From Onchocerca volvulus (taxonomy: Eukaryota > Nematoda > Chromadorea > Rhabditida > Onchocercidae), in the NCBI GenBank assembly GCA_000499405.2, contig HG738137.1:28269756-28333755 (forward strand): DNA of 64,000 nt, written 5' to 3'. Positions within the stretch are counted from its first letter, which is position 1, and every line of letters starts with the position of its first letter. The notes beneath the pieces are model-generated. The model saw nothing but the letters and a program-made list of their open reading frames with translations. It made no database searches and had not been told where the DNA came from. A program made the translations under genes and the position numbers. Shown here one piece after another: positions 39,339 to 51,402 of this stretch.

Positions 39339-39425
39339 AATATAAGGAATACAAAAACATCATATCAGGTTGAGTAGTTTTCTTTTGTAAACATCCTGAT
39401 ATGATGTTTTTGTATTCCTTATATT
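39339..39425. repeat. Perfect 31-bp-stem hairpin
   Basis: Bases 39339-39369 are the exact reverse complement of 39395-39425, separated by a 25-base loop. The arms include ACAAAAACATCATATCAGG and its complement. Total length (87 bases) is that of a small-RNA precursor, but a miRNA stem usually has mismatches. A recent foldback, an siRNA hairpin or an assembly or library artefact are alternatives. Confidence 0.9.
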
Positions 39426-41824
39426 GTATGGTTTGTTTAAAAAGCAAAATCATCCTGAAAAAGAGAGAAATACGGAAAATGCTTTCCTGAAATTGCTCCC
39501 ATAATGATATTGACTTCTGGATTGATTGATTGAGATGTTGATAATGATACGATGATGATAATGTAAAATAATTGTGGTAAATATATGATGCCCGTGATAA
39601 TTTTTCCATGACAAGGGCAATAAAGAATCTTTTTTTTTTCTTTGCACAACAATTTCCTGAAAATTTTTTAAATATGAAAAAAGTTAAAATCAAAAAATAA
39701 AAAAAGAAATCAATTTTTCCATCGATGTCAAATCAAGCAAAAATTTTCTCTCGCCTCTTTCGTCATCCTCTTCTCTTTCTCTTTTCCTCTCCGTAATCCA
39801 ATCATGCATTTTGAGAATTTTCAGGAAATTCGTTCATCTACCATCAACCCAACTTCTTGCTGAGAGATGATTATTGATCCAATTTGAATTTCATTTTCAT
39901 CATAAATTTAAATTTAATTCCCTCCGCCAATAAAAGGCCTTTAATTTTTAGCATACAACGAAAGAGTAACAACTTGCCATGAATATTATTAGTATTCTTC
40001 TTTTCTAAAAGCAAGATAATCAATCCCTTAGCTAGAATCTTGGCCTCTCGAAAAGCATGAGCCTCATATATTTACTTGGGCATTTTTCAAATTCTAAAGA
40101 TTCAAAGAGCCAAGGGATTTCATTTTTCCATACAGTAGTATGTTAGAGATAAGTTAAAACAAAAGTTTATAGTTTTCAATAATTATTTTTACCATATTTA
40201 AACAAATTTTATCAATTTTCAAATATTTTACTTTAAAAACTATCATTTATTTAAATTTATGAAAATAAAACTTTTGAAAAATTTGGATTATTTAATACGG
40301 AATGACAGGAATGAAATAAAAATTTTAGTTTGAAAAAAAGGATAATCGATAATTTGCAGATCTGAATTGAATCAAAAAAAAAGAATTAACAATGCAAATG
40401 TTGATCTTCTGTCTGTTGAATAAATCGAAACCAATTCAGATACACTATTAAAATTTTGGAAAGAAACAAAAATTTGTTCGGAAAGAAAATAAATATCAAT
40501 CATTTATCGTTAAAGTAATAATTATTAATCATTGAAAATTTATTACTAATTATTATACAACTGCATGAGTAAAAGATAAAAAATCTTTCAGATGCAAAAA
40601 TTTAAATTATTAATTGTTAATACATATCCAGTCCGTATAAATTGTGAAAAATTTCAAAAAAATTAAAAAATATAATAAAAAATAAAATAAATTAAAAAAA
40701 AAAGCAAACTCATAATTTTCTTGAATAATTTTTTCAATCTTCAATTCATCACAATTTCCCCCATTCTCTCCTCACCCCACTATCTACCGTTTTTTTTTTT
40801 TGTTTTTATTAACCAATCGAAAACTCGAATTTTCATTCTCGAAAAAAAGAATGAATGAAAAAGAGAATCTTTAATGAAGATGATGATTAACAGTAATAAT
40901 AATGGTAATATCTTTCCATAATCACAATCATTAATCGTAATCATAATCATAATAATAATCACTGTCGATAACAGTAATTCAAGAATAAATTCCGCTAATA
41001 ATCATTGCTTCTCTCAATATTATTTTTATTTTGTTACTACTTTCCACTCCATCTCTTTGCATCGTTTATTTGAATAAAATAAAATAATGAAGTACCGTAA
41101 TCCATGCATTACTGAATCTGTTATTAAAATATATTCTATTTCGAGTAATCATTAATCAATACTAATTTATTCGAAGCAATACTTAAATACTTGACGAAAT
41201 AATTTAAACATTACTTCAATAACATTAATACATTTTTATATCATACAAATGTACGGTTACTTAATCATTATTTAAATTAAAAACTATAACAACGATTTCT
41301 ATGCATTTCTAATTCAATGATTAATTGTTACTACCATTTATAACATTTCGCTTAAAAAATATTGCAATTTATATTTTTTTGATTTCAAAGTTTTCGATTT
41401 TTTAAATTTTTTTAATTTTGATTTTAATAATGTATCAAATGTTTTAAACGATAAGCAAATAAATCAATTGAGAAAAGGAAATATTACGACAATGCATAAT
41501 CAAAGATTTTATATGCATATCCAAATGGTATCGGAAAATTGGATAAATTCAAAGGAATACCGTAATCTCTGAGAAAAATGAAGGCGAAAAAAAAGTACCA
41601 ATAATTCAGATGTTATTTAGCCGATATAATGATATTTCAATACAATTAATGATATATCGCTGACATGAATGACATCCTTCGGTAAATGCGATGGGTACAT
41701 CACTATTGACAGAGCTGATGTGTTTTTTTTTTCTTTCTTACATAAAAAATAATGATACTATTTGTAATTCTCTCATACATAAAATTAAATTTGCAACAAA
41801 TCAACGAACTACACCGTATTTCCC
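39426..41824. other. Gene desert
   Basis: AT-rich, with AAT/ATC microsatellite at about 40875-40975. No gene can be supported. Confidence 0.45.
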
Positions 41825-42172
41825 ACCTTACGTACGTGAAAATGCTTACATTCATATGATATGTGTGCATACTTTAAGTACATGCGTGAAGATGCGAAAA
41901 TGCAACAATTTTATTCCACTTTTCGTACGTAAATAAACCGAAAAGACTTTTTTTGTTCCATTCTCACAAAAAGCGAGAAAGCAGAAATATGTCTTTTCTT
42001 CCAATTTCTCGTACGTAAAGAAATCAAAAATACATCTCTTTTTCCTCCATTTTCCAAAAAGTAGAAGATGCGGAAATACATAATTTTTCTCCCAAAGAAG
42101 CGGAAATATTGTATACTTTACGTAAGAGAAGGAAACAGAGAAAAGAAGTGAAAATATCGCATACTTTACGTA
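41825..42172. repeat. Degenerate array with TACGTA/CGTACG palindromes
   Basis: The sites TTACGTACGTG (about 41829), TCGTACGTAAAT (about 41925), TCGTACGTAAAG (about 42010), TTTACGTAAG (about 42118) and TTTACGTAAG (about 42165) recur every 50-110 bases. Between them lie AGAAGCGGAAATA / AGAAGCGAAAATA-like segments. It is a diverged tandem repeat in which the palindrome is better kept than the spacers. Confidence 0.55.
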
Positions 42173-42439
42173 AGTGAAAAGAACGAAAAAAAGAAGCGAA
42201 AATAGTAAATTATTTGCATAAGTTATCTGTCATTGTTTTATCTTTATAACAGATATATGGTATAATAAAAAATACTTGTATTTGATTATTTCAAAAAGTG
42301 AAATTACAGCTTCTTCTCCCTTCTTCCCAAAATTTCACTTATTCACACAAAAAAAAAAATCCGATAGATTCAGAAGGATGAGAAAGAAGAAGAAAGGACA
42401 CAAATACATCTGACAGTACAAAATTTCTTTTGTGTTCCG

Positions 42440-42605
42440 TTCCGAAGTCATCCATAACTTAAAAAGCTAGAAGAGCTGAAGTGTGACAAATTGTATATCG
42501 TCCACGACGATGTTTGGCAATCAGCCTTTGTTCCAAAACTATATCATTGTCTCTATCCTGATCGTATCGGTTTCTCAAGCAAACTTGAAAGAAAGGATGG
42601 ATGAC
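42440..42605. other. Coding-like island, strand unresolved
   Basis: This patch has balanced base composition inside AT-rich DNA. On the plus strand a frame opens just after a TAA (about 42460) and runs ~48 codons to TGA (about 42604), including DDVWQSAFVPKLYHCLYPDR. On the minus strand a frame includes RNRYDQDRDNDIVLEQRL and ends in TAA. Neither has an ATG or a good splice site on both sides. It could be an exon of an unrecognised gene, a gene relic or a conserved non-coding element; I do not recognise the protein. Confidence 0.3.
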
Positions 42606-42756
42606 TATTTTTTTTTTTTTTTTTTTCAGTGATTTATTGTTTCCTCATATGTGTGTGGCAGCAATCGAATAAACACAGACACACATTACTGTCCGCATGT
42701 TTCGAAAATAAGAAATAAAGAAAAGCTATGTGATATAATTCAAATTTACACGTAAA

Positions 42757-42910
42757 AGCTTTTGCCCTTTTACTCTACGAGAGGTTTCCGTCCTCTCTGA
42801 GCTAGCCTTAGGACACCTGCGTTACGTTTTGACAGATGTACCGCCCCAGTCAAACTCCCCGCCTGACACTGTCTTCGGTGCAAGTCGTTAAACCACCGAG
42901 TGGTTTAACT
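42757..42910 (-). pseudogene. 28S rRNA fragment (partial LSU rDNA)
   Basis: Read on the minus strand, the segment contains GACAGTGTCAGGCGGGGAGT, TTTGACTGGGGCGGTACATC, AACGCAGGTGTCCTAAGG, GAGGACGGAAACCTCTCGTA and AAAAGGGCAAAAGC. These are highly conserved consecutive parts of eukaryotic large-subunit rRNA, in the peptidyl-transferase half. It stops abruptly after AAAAGCT (42757), where rRNA would continue CGCTTGATTTTG, and at about 42910 on the other side. It is an isolated, truncated copy and cannot make a ribosomal RNA. Confidence 0.93.
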
Positions 42911-43189
42911 TAAATCAAAAATTTCGAAACACATTAAATGCTTCAATTCTCGTTTTACCGAATAAGTAAAGAATCGATGAAATTAATAATCAGTACAACT
43001 ATGACGTGTTACAAACGAAAATTCACACGTAGTAATTGGTATAACTATGATGTAATCGTTGTATCATGAAAAATAAAACTATAAGTATGTACAAACTAGT
43101 TATTATACAACATGAACAATGATAATTCAAAAAAATATTTCGATAGTTTTAGGCACGTCACAGTTTATTTGCCTTTTTCAATTATTTAG

Positions 43190-43375
43190 CATTTTTATTC
43201 CAAAGATTCATGCTTTTTTTTCCGATTGAAATTAATTAAAATATTTTTACTTACGTAAAAAAAGTACGTTGTAATTTTCACTCAAACTTATTTAGTGTTT
43301 TTATTTTTCGATTGAAATTAATTAAAACATTCTTACTTGCGTTAAAAAGGTATGCTATAATTTTCATGGTTTTCG
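43190..43375 (+). repeat. ~100-bp tandem duplication
   Basis: Two units share CGATTGAAATTAATTAAAA, then TACTTACGTAAAAA / TACTTGCGTTAAAA, and GTTGTAATTTTCA / GCTATAATTTTCA. The TTACGTAA box again resembles the array at 41825-42172. Confidence 0.75.
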
Positions 43376-45806
43376 AAAAAAAAAAAGAATGAAATAAACT
43401 TTTATTTTAAAACCTTAAATTTTAAACAAAAAGTAACTCGAAAATGGTTGTAATATGTGTCGATAAAACAAAAAAAGCTATTCATTAATTTCCTTTTTCC
43501 TTTTGTTCAAATTCTTCGAAGTTTAAAAAATTTAAACATTTAATTAATGATGATACATATTGAAAATCTTTTCATTTCATTCTTCTTCTCTTTTGTCTGC
43601 ATTAAATTTCATTTAAACAATTTAAAAAAAAAAAAAAAAAAAGAAAAAAGGAAAAAAGAATATTATTGCTGGAAAAGTTTTTGAATATGGAAAATAAAAA
43701 AAAAAGGAAAGAAATATTAAAGACCAATGATTAATAAAGCATACATACTTAAAATTCGAATAGAAAGGAAAGAATGATAAAATGGAAGGATTGTACCATT
43801 TACCATTTTTACAATATCATCATCACTTTTCATTATCATCAATTGTCTGCAGTTGTCACAACCATTATTATTACTACTATTATTTTTATTATTATTATCA
43901 TTACAAATTTTATTATTATTATTATTATTATTATGCTGTTACATTTACAACTCTTCCCTCCTCTCCCCTTCTTTCCATTCTCATAAATTTAATTTTATTT
44001 TCATCAATTTTTTAATTTTAATTCCTCTTTTATAATTTTTTCATCAAACCTGCTTTTCAATTCTTAACACCAAGAATTTTTATTTTTTTTTTCTTTAGTA
44101 ACAAGTAAAAGCAAAGAAGAAAATGCATAAAATGAAAATGACTGAAAGAAATATTCATTTCTTTTTTATTAGTAATAAGAAAATCTATCCTTACTTAAAT
44201 TTAGTTGTTATAATTCATCTTTTGTATTAAAAACCTTAATTTCTCAATTCTTGCATAATAACCAATATTTATTAATGATAGTAATTAGTTTTGTTCTTTA
44301 TCAAAGTGATAACTCCCGAAGAAAATGGCTAATAATTTTTAACTATTTCAGTGGATGATTAATATTGCATTATAATCCATTTTATCTTATCAGTCATCTG
44401 GAGAAATGCCAAAAAAAGTTTCAACTGATAAATGAATTAATCGTAATAACATGCCAAGAGATTCTTTAGATTATTGTTTTTCTCTCTTCTTTTTCTTTTC
44501 TTTTCTTTTTTTTTTTTGATATTTTACTCCAGATTTTTTGATAAAAATTAGGCAAATTCAACAAGATATATAAGTTTGATATCAAAAAGTAATATCATCT
44601 CCAAACATCAAAAAAAGGAAAAAATTATCTCCATTGCTGGAAGAAATTTGTAAAAATAAAAATTTTTTTTTTAAACCATATTAAAAATGAAAAGAAAAAT
44701 CTTTTTGGAAATAAAATTTGCTTCAATTAAAATACTATCAAAAAATATTTATATCAAACTATGAGAGAATCTAATTCGTCAGTTTAAATGATGAATTTCA
44801 CTGAAATCAAAAGATAATATAAATTCTTAATGCTGGAATTATTATCGTTGATTTCAAATTGATAATTGTCTAATTTTCTCTTTTTTATCAGTTATCATTT
44901 GAAATTTTGCGAAAATCCAAACAATTTGCTTATCTTTAAATAATTCTTACAAAAATTTCCATTTTTTCGTACTTCCTCTTTTACTTTTTAATGATACGGT
45001 AATAATCTCGCCTTTTTACTGACATGATAACAAAACTATCTTTATAACATTAAAGATCAAATATTTCAACAAAGTGCAAACTTTCTTCTTTTTTCCCTTC
45101 TCTCTTTGCTTCCCCAAAATAGGAGTTATTTTTGTTTGATGAATCATAAAGCATTCTTTTTCATTTTAGTAGGGAAACAAATTTAAAAAAAAAAAAACAA
45201 AAAAAAAAAAGAAAAGAAGAGGGAAAGAAGGAACTTGAGGACAAATACATAATCCAAACATGATACGACACATTAAACTAAAACTCTCCTATTGTCACCA
45301 ACCATGATGACTCGCATTGGAAATTTAAAATATTAAAAGAAAAGAATCGTTAAAAAAAGAATGAATTACTTAAACATAACAACTGAATATTCCATAATTT
45401 CACATAGTAAATTTCCAAACTTGAAAAAATTTGTAAAATTTCAGATTGCAAAAACTTTCTCATATTTTAAAATTAGGGCAATAAAACTGAGATTAAGTTT
45501 GACAATTTTAAAGAATAGAATTTTCTTATTTCCCATCTTACCCAATTAATTTCAGACGACGACTTTCGAAATTCGGTAAATATGTAAAATGAAGAGATGA
45601 TATTGTCTTATTTAAAATTTCACTAAAGTTATTTTTTAAAAAATAATTATTAATATTGATTAATTTAAAATATAAAGATTAACAAAATATATAATTATGA
45701 TAAGAATGTGTTAAGGTGATTTTTTTTAATCACAAAATTAATTAAAATAAAATAAATTTTAAATATAATGAATTGAATAATAAATTATTATCATACCTGA
45801 AATTAA
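43376..45806. other. Desert downstream of the Sox gene
   Basis: A poly(A) run lies at about 43623-43642 and an ATT trinucleotide microsatellite at about 43862-43934. No poly(A) signal of canonical form was found for the Sox gene within the first few hundred bases. Confidence 0.45.
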
Positions 45807-48275
45807 TTATACGGCTGATGCAGTTTGCGTCAAAGCTGTCGTACAAGATGCGGTACTATTACCAACATTGTTACTACTATTATTATTCGTTACTGCAGGT
45901 GATTGTACTGCTACTGCAGCTGCAGCTGCATGCGCCATAGCATTTGTCTTCATTGCATATGCAGCCAATACATTTCGTTGCAAATCATACGGATTATAAG
46001 GAGACATTAAGCTGAAAGAAACGAAAAAATTAAATTTCAGAGCCACAGAATTATCACAAATGATAAAAGTAAACAAAAACAATTGACAGTATTATCCGAA
46101 GTATTTATAAAATTCAAAGAACAGAATAAAATAAATTAATGAGAAAGATAAAAGAGGAAAAATAACAATGAAGAATACTCGTTCTTTTAATTAACTTAAT
46201 TTACTTCATACTTGATTAATAGCCAAAATTAGTTTAATCATTATTCAACATTAATTCTTCATATCATCAATATTTTATTACATTTTCATATCATAACTTA
46301 TCGTATCTCATTCATATTTCTGTATAATTATACATAATTCTTATTATTATTAATTGATTTTTTACTATTTTCAACGCAGAAATATCTATTATCTCAATTT
46401 TCACATATCACATGAATTTATAGCCTAGAAAGCCTCGACTTATTATTTGTCATATTTTATTCGGATAAAATAGTAAAATGGGAATTATATTCTATTTTTT
46501 TGTATTCCAAATGGAGAATGAAAATTAAGTAAAACAAAAAAAAAAAGTTGAAATAATAAATAGTCTAGGAAGCCTAGACTTATTATTTATCATATTCTCT
46601 TCTACAAAAACAAAATCAAAGTTAGAAGGAAAAAGCCAACCCAGCTGTTGTATTGGGCGGTGCGGTAGGATGAAAAAATGGTGGATAGTAGGGGAATTCG
46701 GTAGCTTTTGATAATGCCGCACTATCAGCGGCAATTTTAGCAGCCATATCAAGCGGATTTATTGATGGATAAAATGATGCTGCCCGTGGTACTGTTTGTT
46801 GACCTGAAATAATGGTAATTTTTCCCGTTTGTTTATTTGTTAAATTAATCCAAAACTTGAATAATGAAATTAGTAAATACAAATAATTTATAAACATAAG
46901 TTTCCCAAACATATTATAACTAATTGATGAATTTATTACAATAATAGAAACAAAGCGGCAACTTTCTTTTTGTTTTGATTGGGTTAGAATTTTTAAAATA
47001 AATCGCGCGAAAAATTGACTAATAATATTTTCAAAATTTTTATAATAATTACTGATTAAAATTTCTTGTTCATTTTCATATAATGGAAAATTTATTGAAA
47101 ATCTAATTTCAATTTGATACAATTAATTTATTTGATCAATTAAAGCAAGAAGAAACAAACTTAGCAAATTTGTTGCCGGAAAAGCAGTAAATGGCAATGT
47201 AAACCGATATTTTTCTTTTGTTTTCGTGATACTTTTTGGTTTTCGTCGTGGTCGATACTTATAATCCGGATGCTCCTTCATGTGCAATGCTCGAAGACGT
47301 TTTGCTTCATCGATAAACGGCCTTTTTTCCGCATCACAAAGTTGCTTCCATTCTGCCCCTAAAATTTAAAAGATAAAAAAAAGTTTTCCGCTTCGTTTCA
47401 CTTTCTTTCCGTTAGAACTTTTGCGACGAGTCGATTTCATAATAAATTTGAATTTTAAGAGAAAATCGAAACATTAGAATTGAACTGATCCGCCGAAATG
47501 TTTCTGAATTAGCAATCGAAAATTCTGTATAAAGTGCTAACCCAAACGTTTACTAATTTCACTATTATGCATTTTCGGATTATCTTGCGCCATTTTGCGT
47601 CGTTGTCCTCGAGACCAAACCATGAAAGCATTCATTGGTCGTTTCACATGCGATTCTATGGATATTTTACCGGGGCCAAGACTTATTGCATGACCTGAAG
47701 AGACAAATGAATTTAACCTACGTTTAACTAATTTAAATTTGACCTTGATTAACCCCTAAAAATATTTGATACGATAACACCACTCTAGGTATGGCATAGC
47801 GGCTGATAATCACCGATTGTAGCTGAAATTACAAACTAATATTGATGCAAGAATCAATCTATATTAATGGTATTACTAAAATGAAAATGAAATTATTTTT
47901 TTTTTTTCAAAAAAAAGTAATTTGAAAAAATTTTCTAAAAAAAACTAAGAAAGTAAGCAGAAAAAAAAAATTACGCCTATTTTCAAATAAGTAAATTTTA
48001 ACTAAAAATTGCTAGAAAGAGAAAGTAAAGTTCAGCAATACGAATATTAATGATAATGATGATAATTTTTTACTAGTAGCTGATGAACGACCACCATCTG
48101 AAGATACTGATCCAAGATCATCATCATCATCTAATAAATCATCATCACGTTGATGATGATTATGATTGTGTAATTTATGTGGTCTAGCAATTCCATCTGA
48201 TGATATATTGATCGGTATCGTTGATGCTGATGATGCTGTCACGATCGATGGATAAAGCATGGTTAATTCGGTCAT
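45807..48275 (-). CDS. SoxB-type HMG-box transcription factor
   Basis: Five minus-strand exons join in phase: 48275-48074, 47694-47542, 47358-47161, 46803-46641 and 46011-45807 (921 nt, 306 aa). The HMG box (about residues 83-161, exons 2-3) reads [20 protein letters not shown], then [14 protein letters not shown], then [20 protein letters not shown] and DYKYRPRRK, nearly identical to SOX2/SOX3. It bends DNA at ACAAT-type sites in the nucleus; SoxB factors maintain neural and stem-like cell states. The N-terminus has His/Asp-rich runs ([15 protein letters not shown]). The C-terminal half is Ala/Ser/Asn-rich ([10 protein letters not shown]) with SPYNPYD, and is presumably a transactivation region. 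Length is near human SOX2 (317). Some donors are not GTAAGT (GTTAGC, GTTTGT, GTTGGC), so the ends of exons 3 and 4 rest on phase agreement. It stands alone between two deserts. Likely the nematode sox-2 or sox-3 orthologue; which one is open. Confidence 0.92.
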
Positions 48276-48296
48276 CAGGATTTTTGCTGATAAAAA
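48276..48296 (-). promoter_or_regulatory. Predicted trans-splice acceptor of the Sox gene
   Basis: On the minus strand AATTTTTATCAG ends at 48287, leaving an 11-base leader before ATG at 48275-48273. A second in-frame ATG lies five codons later. Confidence 0.4.
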
Positions 48297-50397
48297 TTGG
48301 ATGATGATGACGAATAATTGATTGAATCCAAAATTATTCTAGGACTTGTCAATAATTAGTAAATAATTATAAATTTCTTCCTTTCTTCCTAAAAAAAATT
48401 TTTTATTTTTCAGAATATGAAATATTGCTTAGAACAATACTTTTGGAAGTCAAAAAAAGAAAAAAGGACACAAAAAATAATCAAAATGAAATATTTTTTG
48501 ATAATTATAAAATATTATTTTATCAACAACCTTTCCAACCTTTCTTTTTTTCGAAGTAATAAATATTCAGATAATATTAATACCGATGATAAGATTAGGT
48601 TAAAGGTCATGCATGCTCAATTTAATTTTCCTTTTTTTAAGAAAAAGCGGAGAAAACGAGAGAAAAACAAAAGGACACTTTTTATCAAGATGATACTAGA
48701 AGGGAGATAGGAGGTGAGAAAGTGACAAGAAGATAACTAATTTTCAGCTTTTGTACTGTTAGTATTGGTGATAATGACAATAGTAATAATGATGATGACG
48801 ATAATAATATATACAGACATGAAAATAAACAATAAATGAAAACATAATGCGACAAAAAGTGTTGGTACCATTGCTACTATATAGTTCAGTGGATTCAGTT
48901 GGTTAATGGTAAATGATGATGTGACAATAATAATAATAATAATGAATGACGATGATGATGATGATGACAATGTTGATGATTGTTGATGATGGAAAGGAAA
49001 GATTTATAATACAATGATTACAATGATTACAATGATTACAATAACGACAATGACAATGACGATGGCAATGACAATAACGATGACAATAACGATGGACAAT
49101 GACAAATAAAAATTCATCGAACACAAAGGGAACACTTAGAGCAACTTGCCATGAACCATTATTATATCTGGGAAAAACTGTGACGTGACGATAATTGTTA
49201 TAATATGAGGAATATGGGAATAGCCAAAATATGGAATAGATATTAAAAAATTAAATCAATACTTATCAATTTTACAAAAAAATTTTTGATTCCAATCATT
49301 TTCGAATAACTATGCTGCTTAGATATTCTTCTATGTTACTGACAAGAGATAAGATGAGTAAATTATCTCAGAGATTTTATTTCCACATTTTAATTATTTA
49401 ATTAATTTAGAAATATAAGTTACTGATAAAGGGACAAGACAAGAAATTGTCGCAAAGATTTTATTCTCATATATTAATTCTTCAATTAATTTAAAAATAT
49501 TACCTAATATAATCATACAAGAAAATATTAGAAAATAAGATCATTTTATTACGTTTTGGAACAAAAAGGAAGAAATAAAGTGTTTGATCAAATGAAATTC
49601 TAAAAAAAAAAAAGAAAAATTAACTAAAATTATCAAAATTTTAGAAATCATTTAAAGAAATAGAATGGAAAATGAAAAAAAGCAAAAAATAGAAAAATAT
49701 TTAAGAAAAAAAATCAAAAGAAATTGAAATATTATTTTGTCAAATTGTAAAAATTTTTCCCAATTTATTTTTCATTCTTATTGGACACATTTTAATTAAT
49801 TTCTGTAAGAATCTACCATCTATATAAGATGATAAGATGACAAGGTGGAATTAATTTGTCACCTTCCATCTGTCGCATCTCTTGATTAAACCAATCCATC
49901 ATCATGAAAATCAAAACAAATACAAACTATTCAAACTCTGGAAAAATGACAAAGTGTTTCATTTATTTGAGAAATGAATCGTATATTTATAGGTATAATG
50001 TGGGTATTAAAAGTTTGAATAAATTGAATTGAATTGAAATTGGAAATTTGTTTAATGAAGCGAAGCATCCTTTAACTGCCCATCTACCTATTTACCTATC
50101 TACCTGTGTACCTAGTTATCTATCTGTCAACCTACCTTGATTACCTACCTATTCATTCTTCTTTAACTCCACTATCATCAATATCCCATTCTTCTCCTCC
50201 TTTCATCTCATTCTTCAAATTTTTTCTCCTTCTGCTTATGAATTGCAAAAATTGAAAAAACAAATAAATAAAAAAACAAAAAAGGAAGAAAATGATAAAT
50301 CTCTAACTATTCCTTCTTCTATTCATCTATTTTGTATTAAATTCATCAAAAAGAAACATTCCTTATTTCTTTTATTTTCATCCTTCTTCTTTCCATT

Positions 50398-50401
<4 letters not shown>
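48297..50401. other. Upstream region of the Sox gene
   Basis: Microsatellites of GAT/AAT type at about 48760-48970 and a 9-bp ACAATGATT repeat merging into GACAATGAC / GATGACAATAAC at 49012-49108. ACAAT cores, the Sox-binding motif, are abundant here simply because of that repeat. CTAC/CTAT repeats lie at 50080-50155. No gene can be supported. Confidence 0.5.

Positions 50402-50431
<30 letters not shown>
50402..50431. repeat. CT microsatellite
   Basis: About 15 CT units form a simple repeat. Confidence 0.9.
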
Positions 50432-50433
<2 letters not shown>

Positions 50434-51002
50434 TCCTTATCTTTTTAATCATTTTTCCATTTCTAGGAAAATTATAACTTTTTCCTTTTTTTTTAAATAA
50501 GGAGGAAAATGAGGAAAAGAAATGAACGAATAAAGGAATTAAAAAATGAATAGGAAGGTAAAATTAGAAATAAATTACCAAACATCTAAATGATTGAATA
50601 CATTTTCTGATTCAGTTTAATAAAAGGAAAGATAAATATTATTTAAAGTGAAATGGGAATAAAGAAAAAAAAAAAGAAAACCAAATTTGTTAAAAATGAA
50701 AGAAGTGCAAGAATATGAAAGTATTTCATTTATCATAATAATATGATTAAAATGATAAAAATTAGGATATTACAGGAGATGAGAAAGATTTATTTATCTT
50801 AACAACATAGATGAAGTGATAAGAATTGAGATGTTACAAAAGATGACAGATCACTGATATAATATTCGAAATTTTTATTACTTCATATGACTATAATTTT
50901 CGACTTTATGATAACTCTGATTCAGCTGATAACAGGAGAAGGGAAAACAATCCACATAAGAGGATCATATAAAAAAGTTCTTTTAAATTAGATAATCTAG
51001 CA

Positions 51003-51027
51003 TTCATTCATTCATTTATTCATTCTC
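51003..51027. repeat. ATTC microsatellite
   Basis: ATTCATTC with a TTATTC variant. Related ATTC/ATCC arrays occur at 51318-51402 and 52894-52917. Confidence 0.85.
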
Positions 51028-51064
51028 TTTTCTAATTTCTATTATCATTCTAATTAATATCTGA

Positions 51065-51232
51065 TTTAGATATTGTTTATAGTAACTGCTAATTAATTCC
51101 GATATTGTAATAATGACTGATAACTAATTCAAAAACTGTTATATTAACTGATAACTAACTCAATATTATTATAATAACTGATATCTAACTCAGATATGCT
51201 ATACTAACTGATAACTAATTGAGATATGGATT
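51065..51232 (+). repeat. ~38-bp tandem repeat, four to five units
   Basis: Units carry TAACTGATAACTAA(C/T)TC then a variable AT-rich part; the last unit ends in TAACTAATTGAGATATG. Confidence 0.7.
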
Positions 51233-51317
51233 GATAGAGAGAGAAAATAATTACATAAAAGAACCATATAAAGAAGTACCTTTTTTTTTTTTTTTTAAAT
51301 TAAACAATTTAACAATT

Positions 51318-51402
51318 CATTCGCTATTTATTCATTCAATCATCCATTCACCCATTCATTCAATCATTCATTCAATCAACCATTCATTCATCCATCCAAC
51401 TA
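51318..51402. repeat. ATTC/ATCC tetranucleotide array
   Basis: A degenerate array of ATTC, ATCC and CACC tetranucleotides. Confidence 0.8.

Noticed and set aside
39337..39693. 118-codon minus-strand frame over the hairpin
   Set aside because: The frame reads through the inverted repeat and low-complexity sequence; no domain, and three overlapping frames are equally open.
43774..44035. Three overlapping frames of 60-77 codons
   Set aside because: They are produced by the ATT trinucleotide repeat and are open in all three phases.
46622..47122. 166-codon minus-strand frame as one gene
   Set aside because: Only its second half is Sox exon 4; the first half is intron sequence upstream of the TTTCAG acceptor and is Ile/Asn-rich with no homology.
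49012..49108. ACAAT cluster as Sox autoregulatory sites
   Set aside because: The ACAAT cores come from a 9-bp and 6-bp microsatellite, so their number says nothing about binding.
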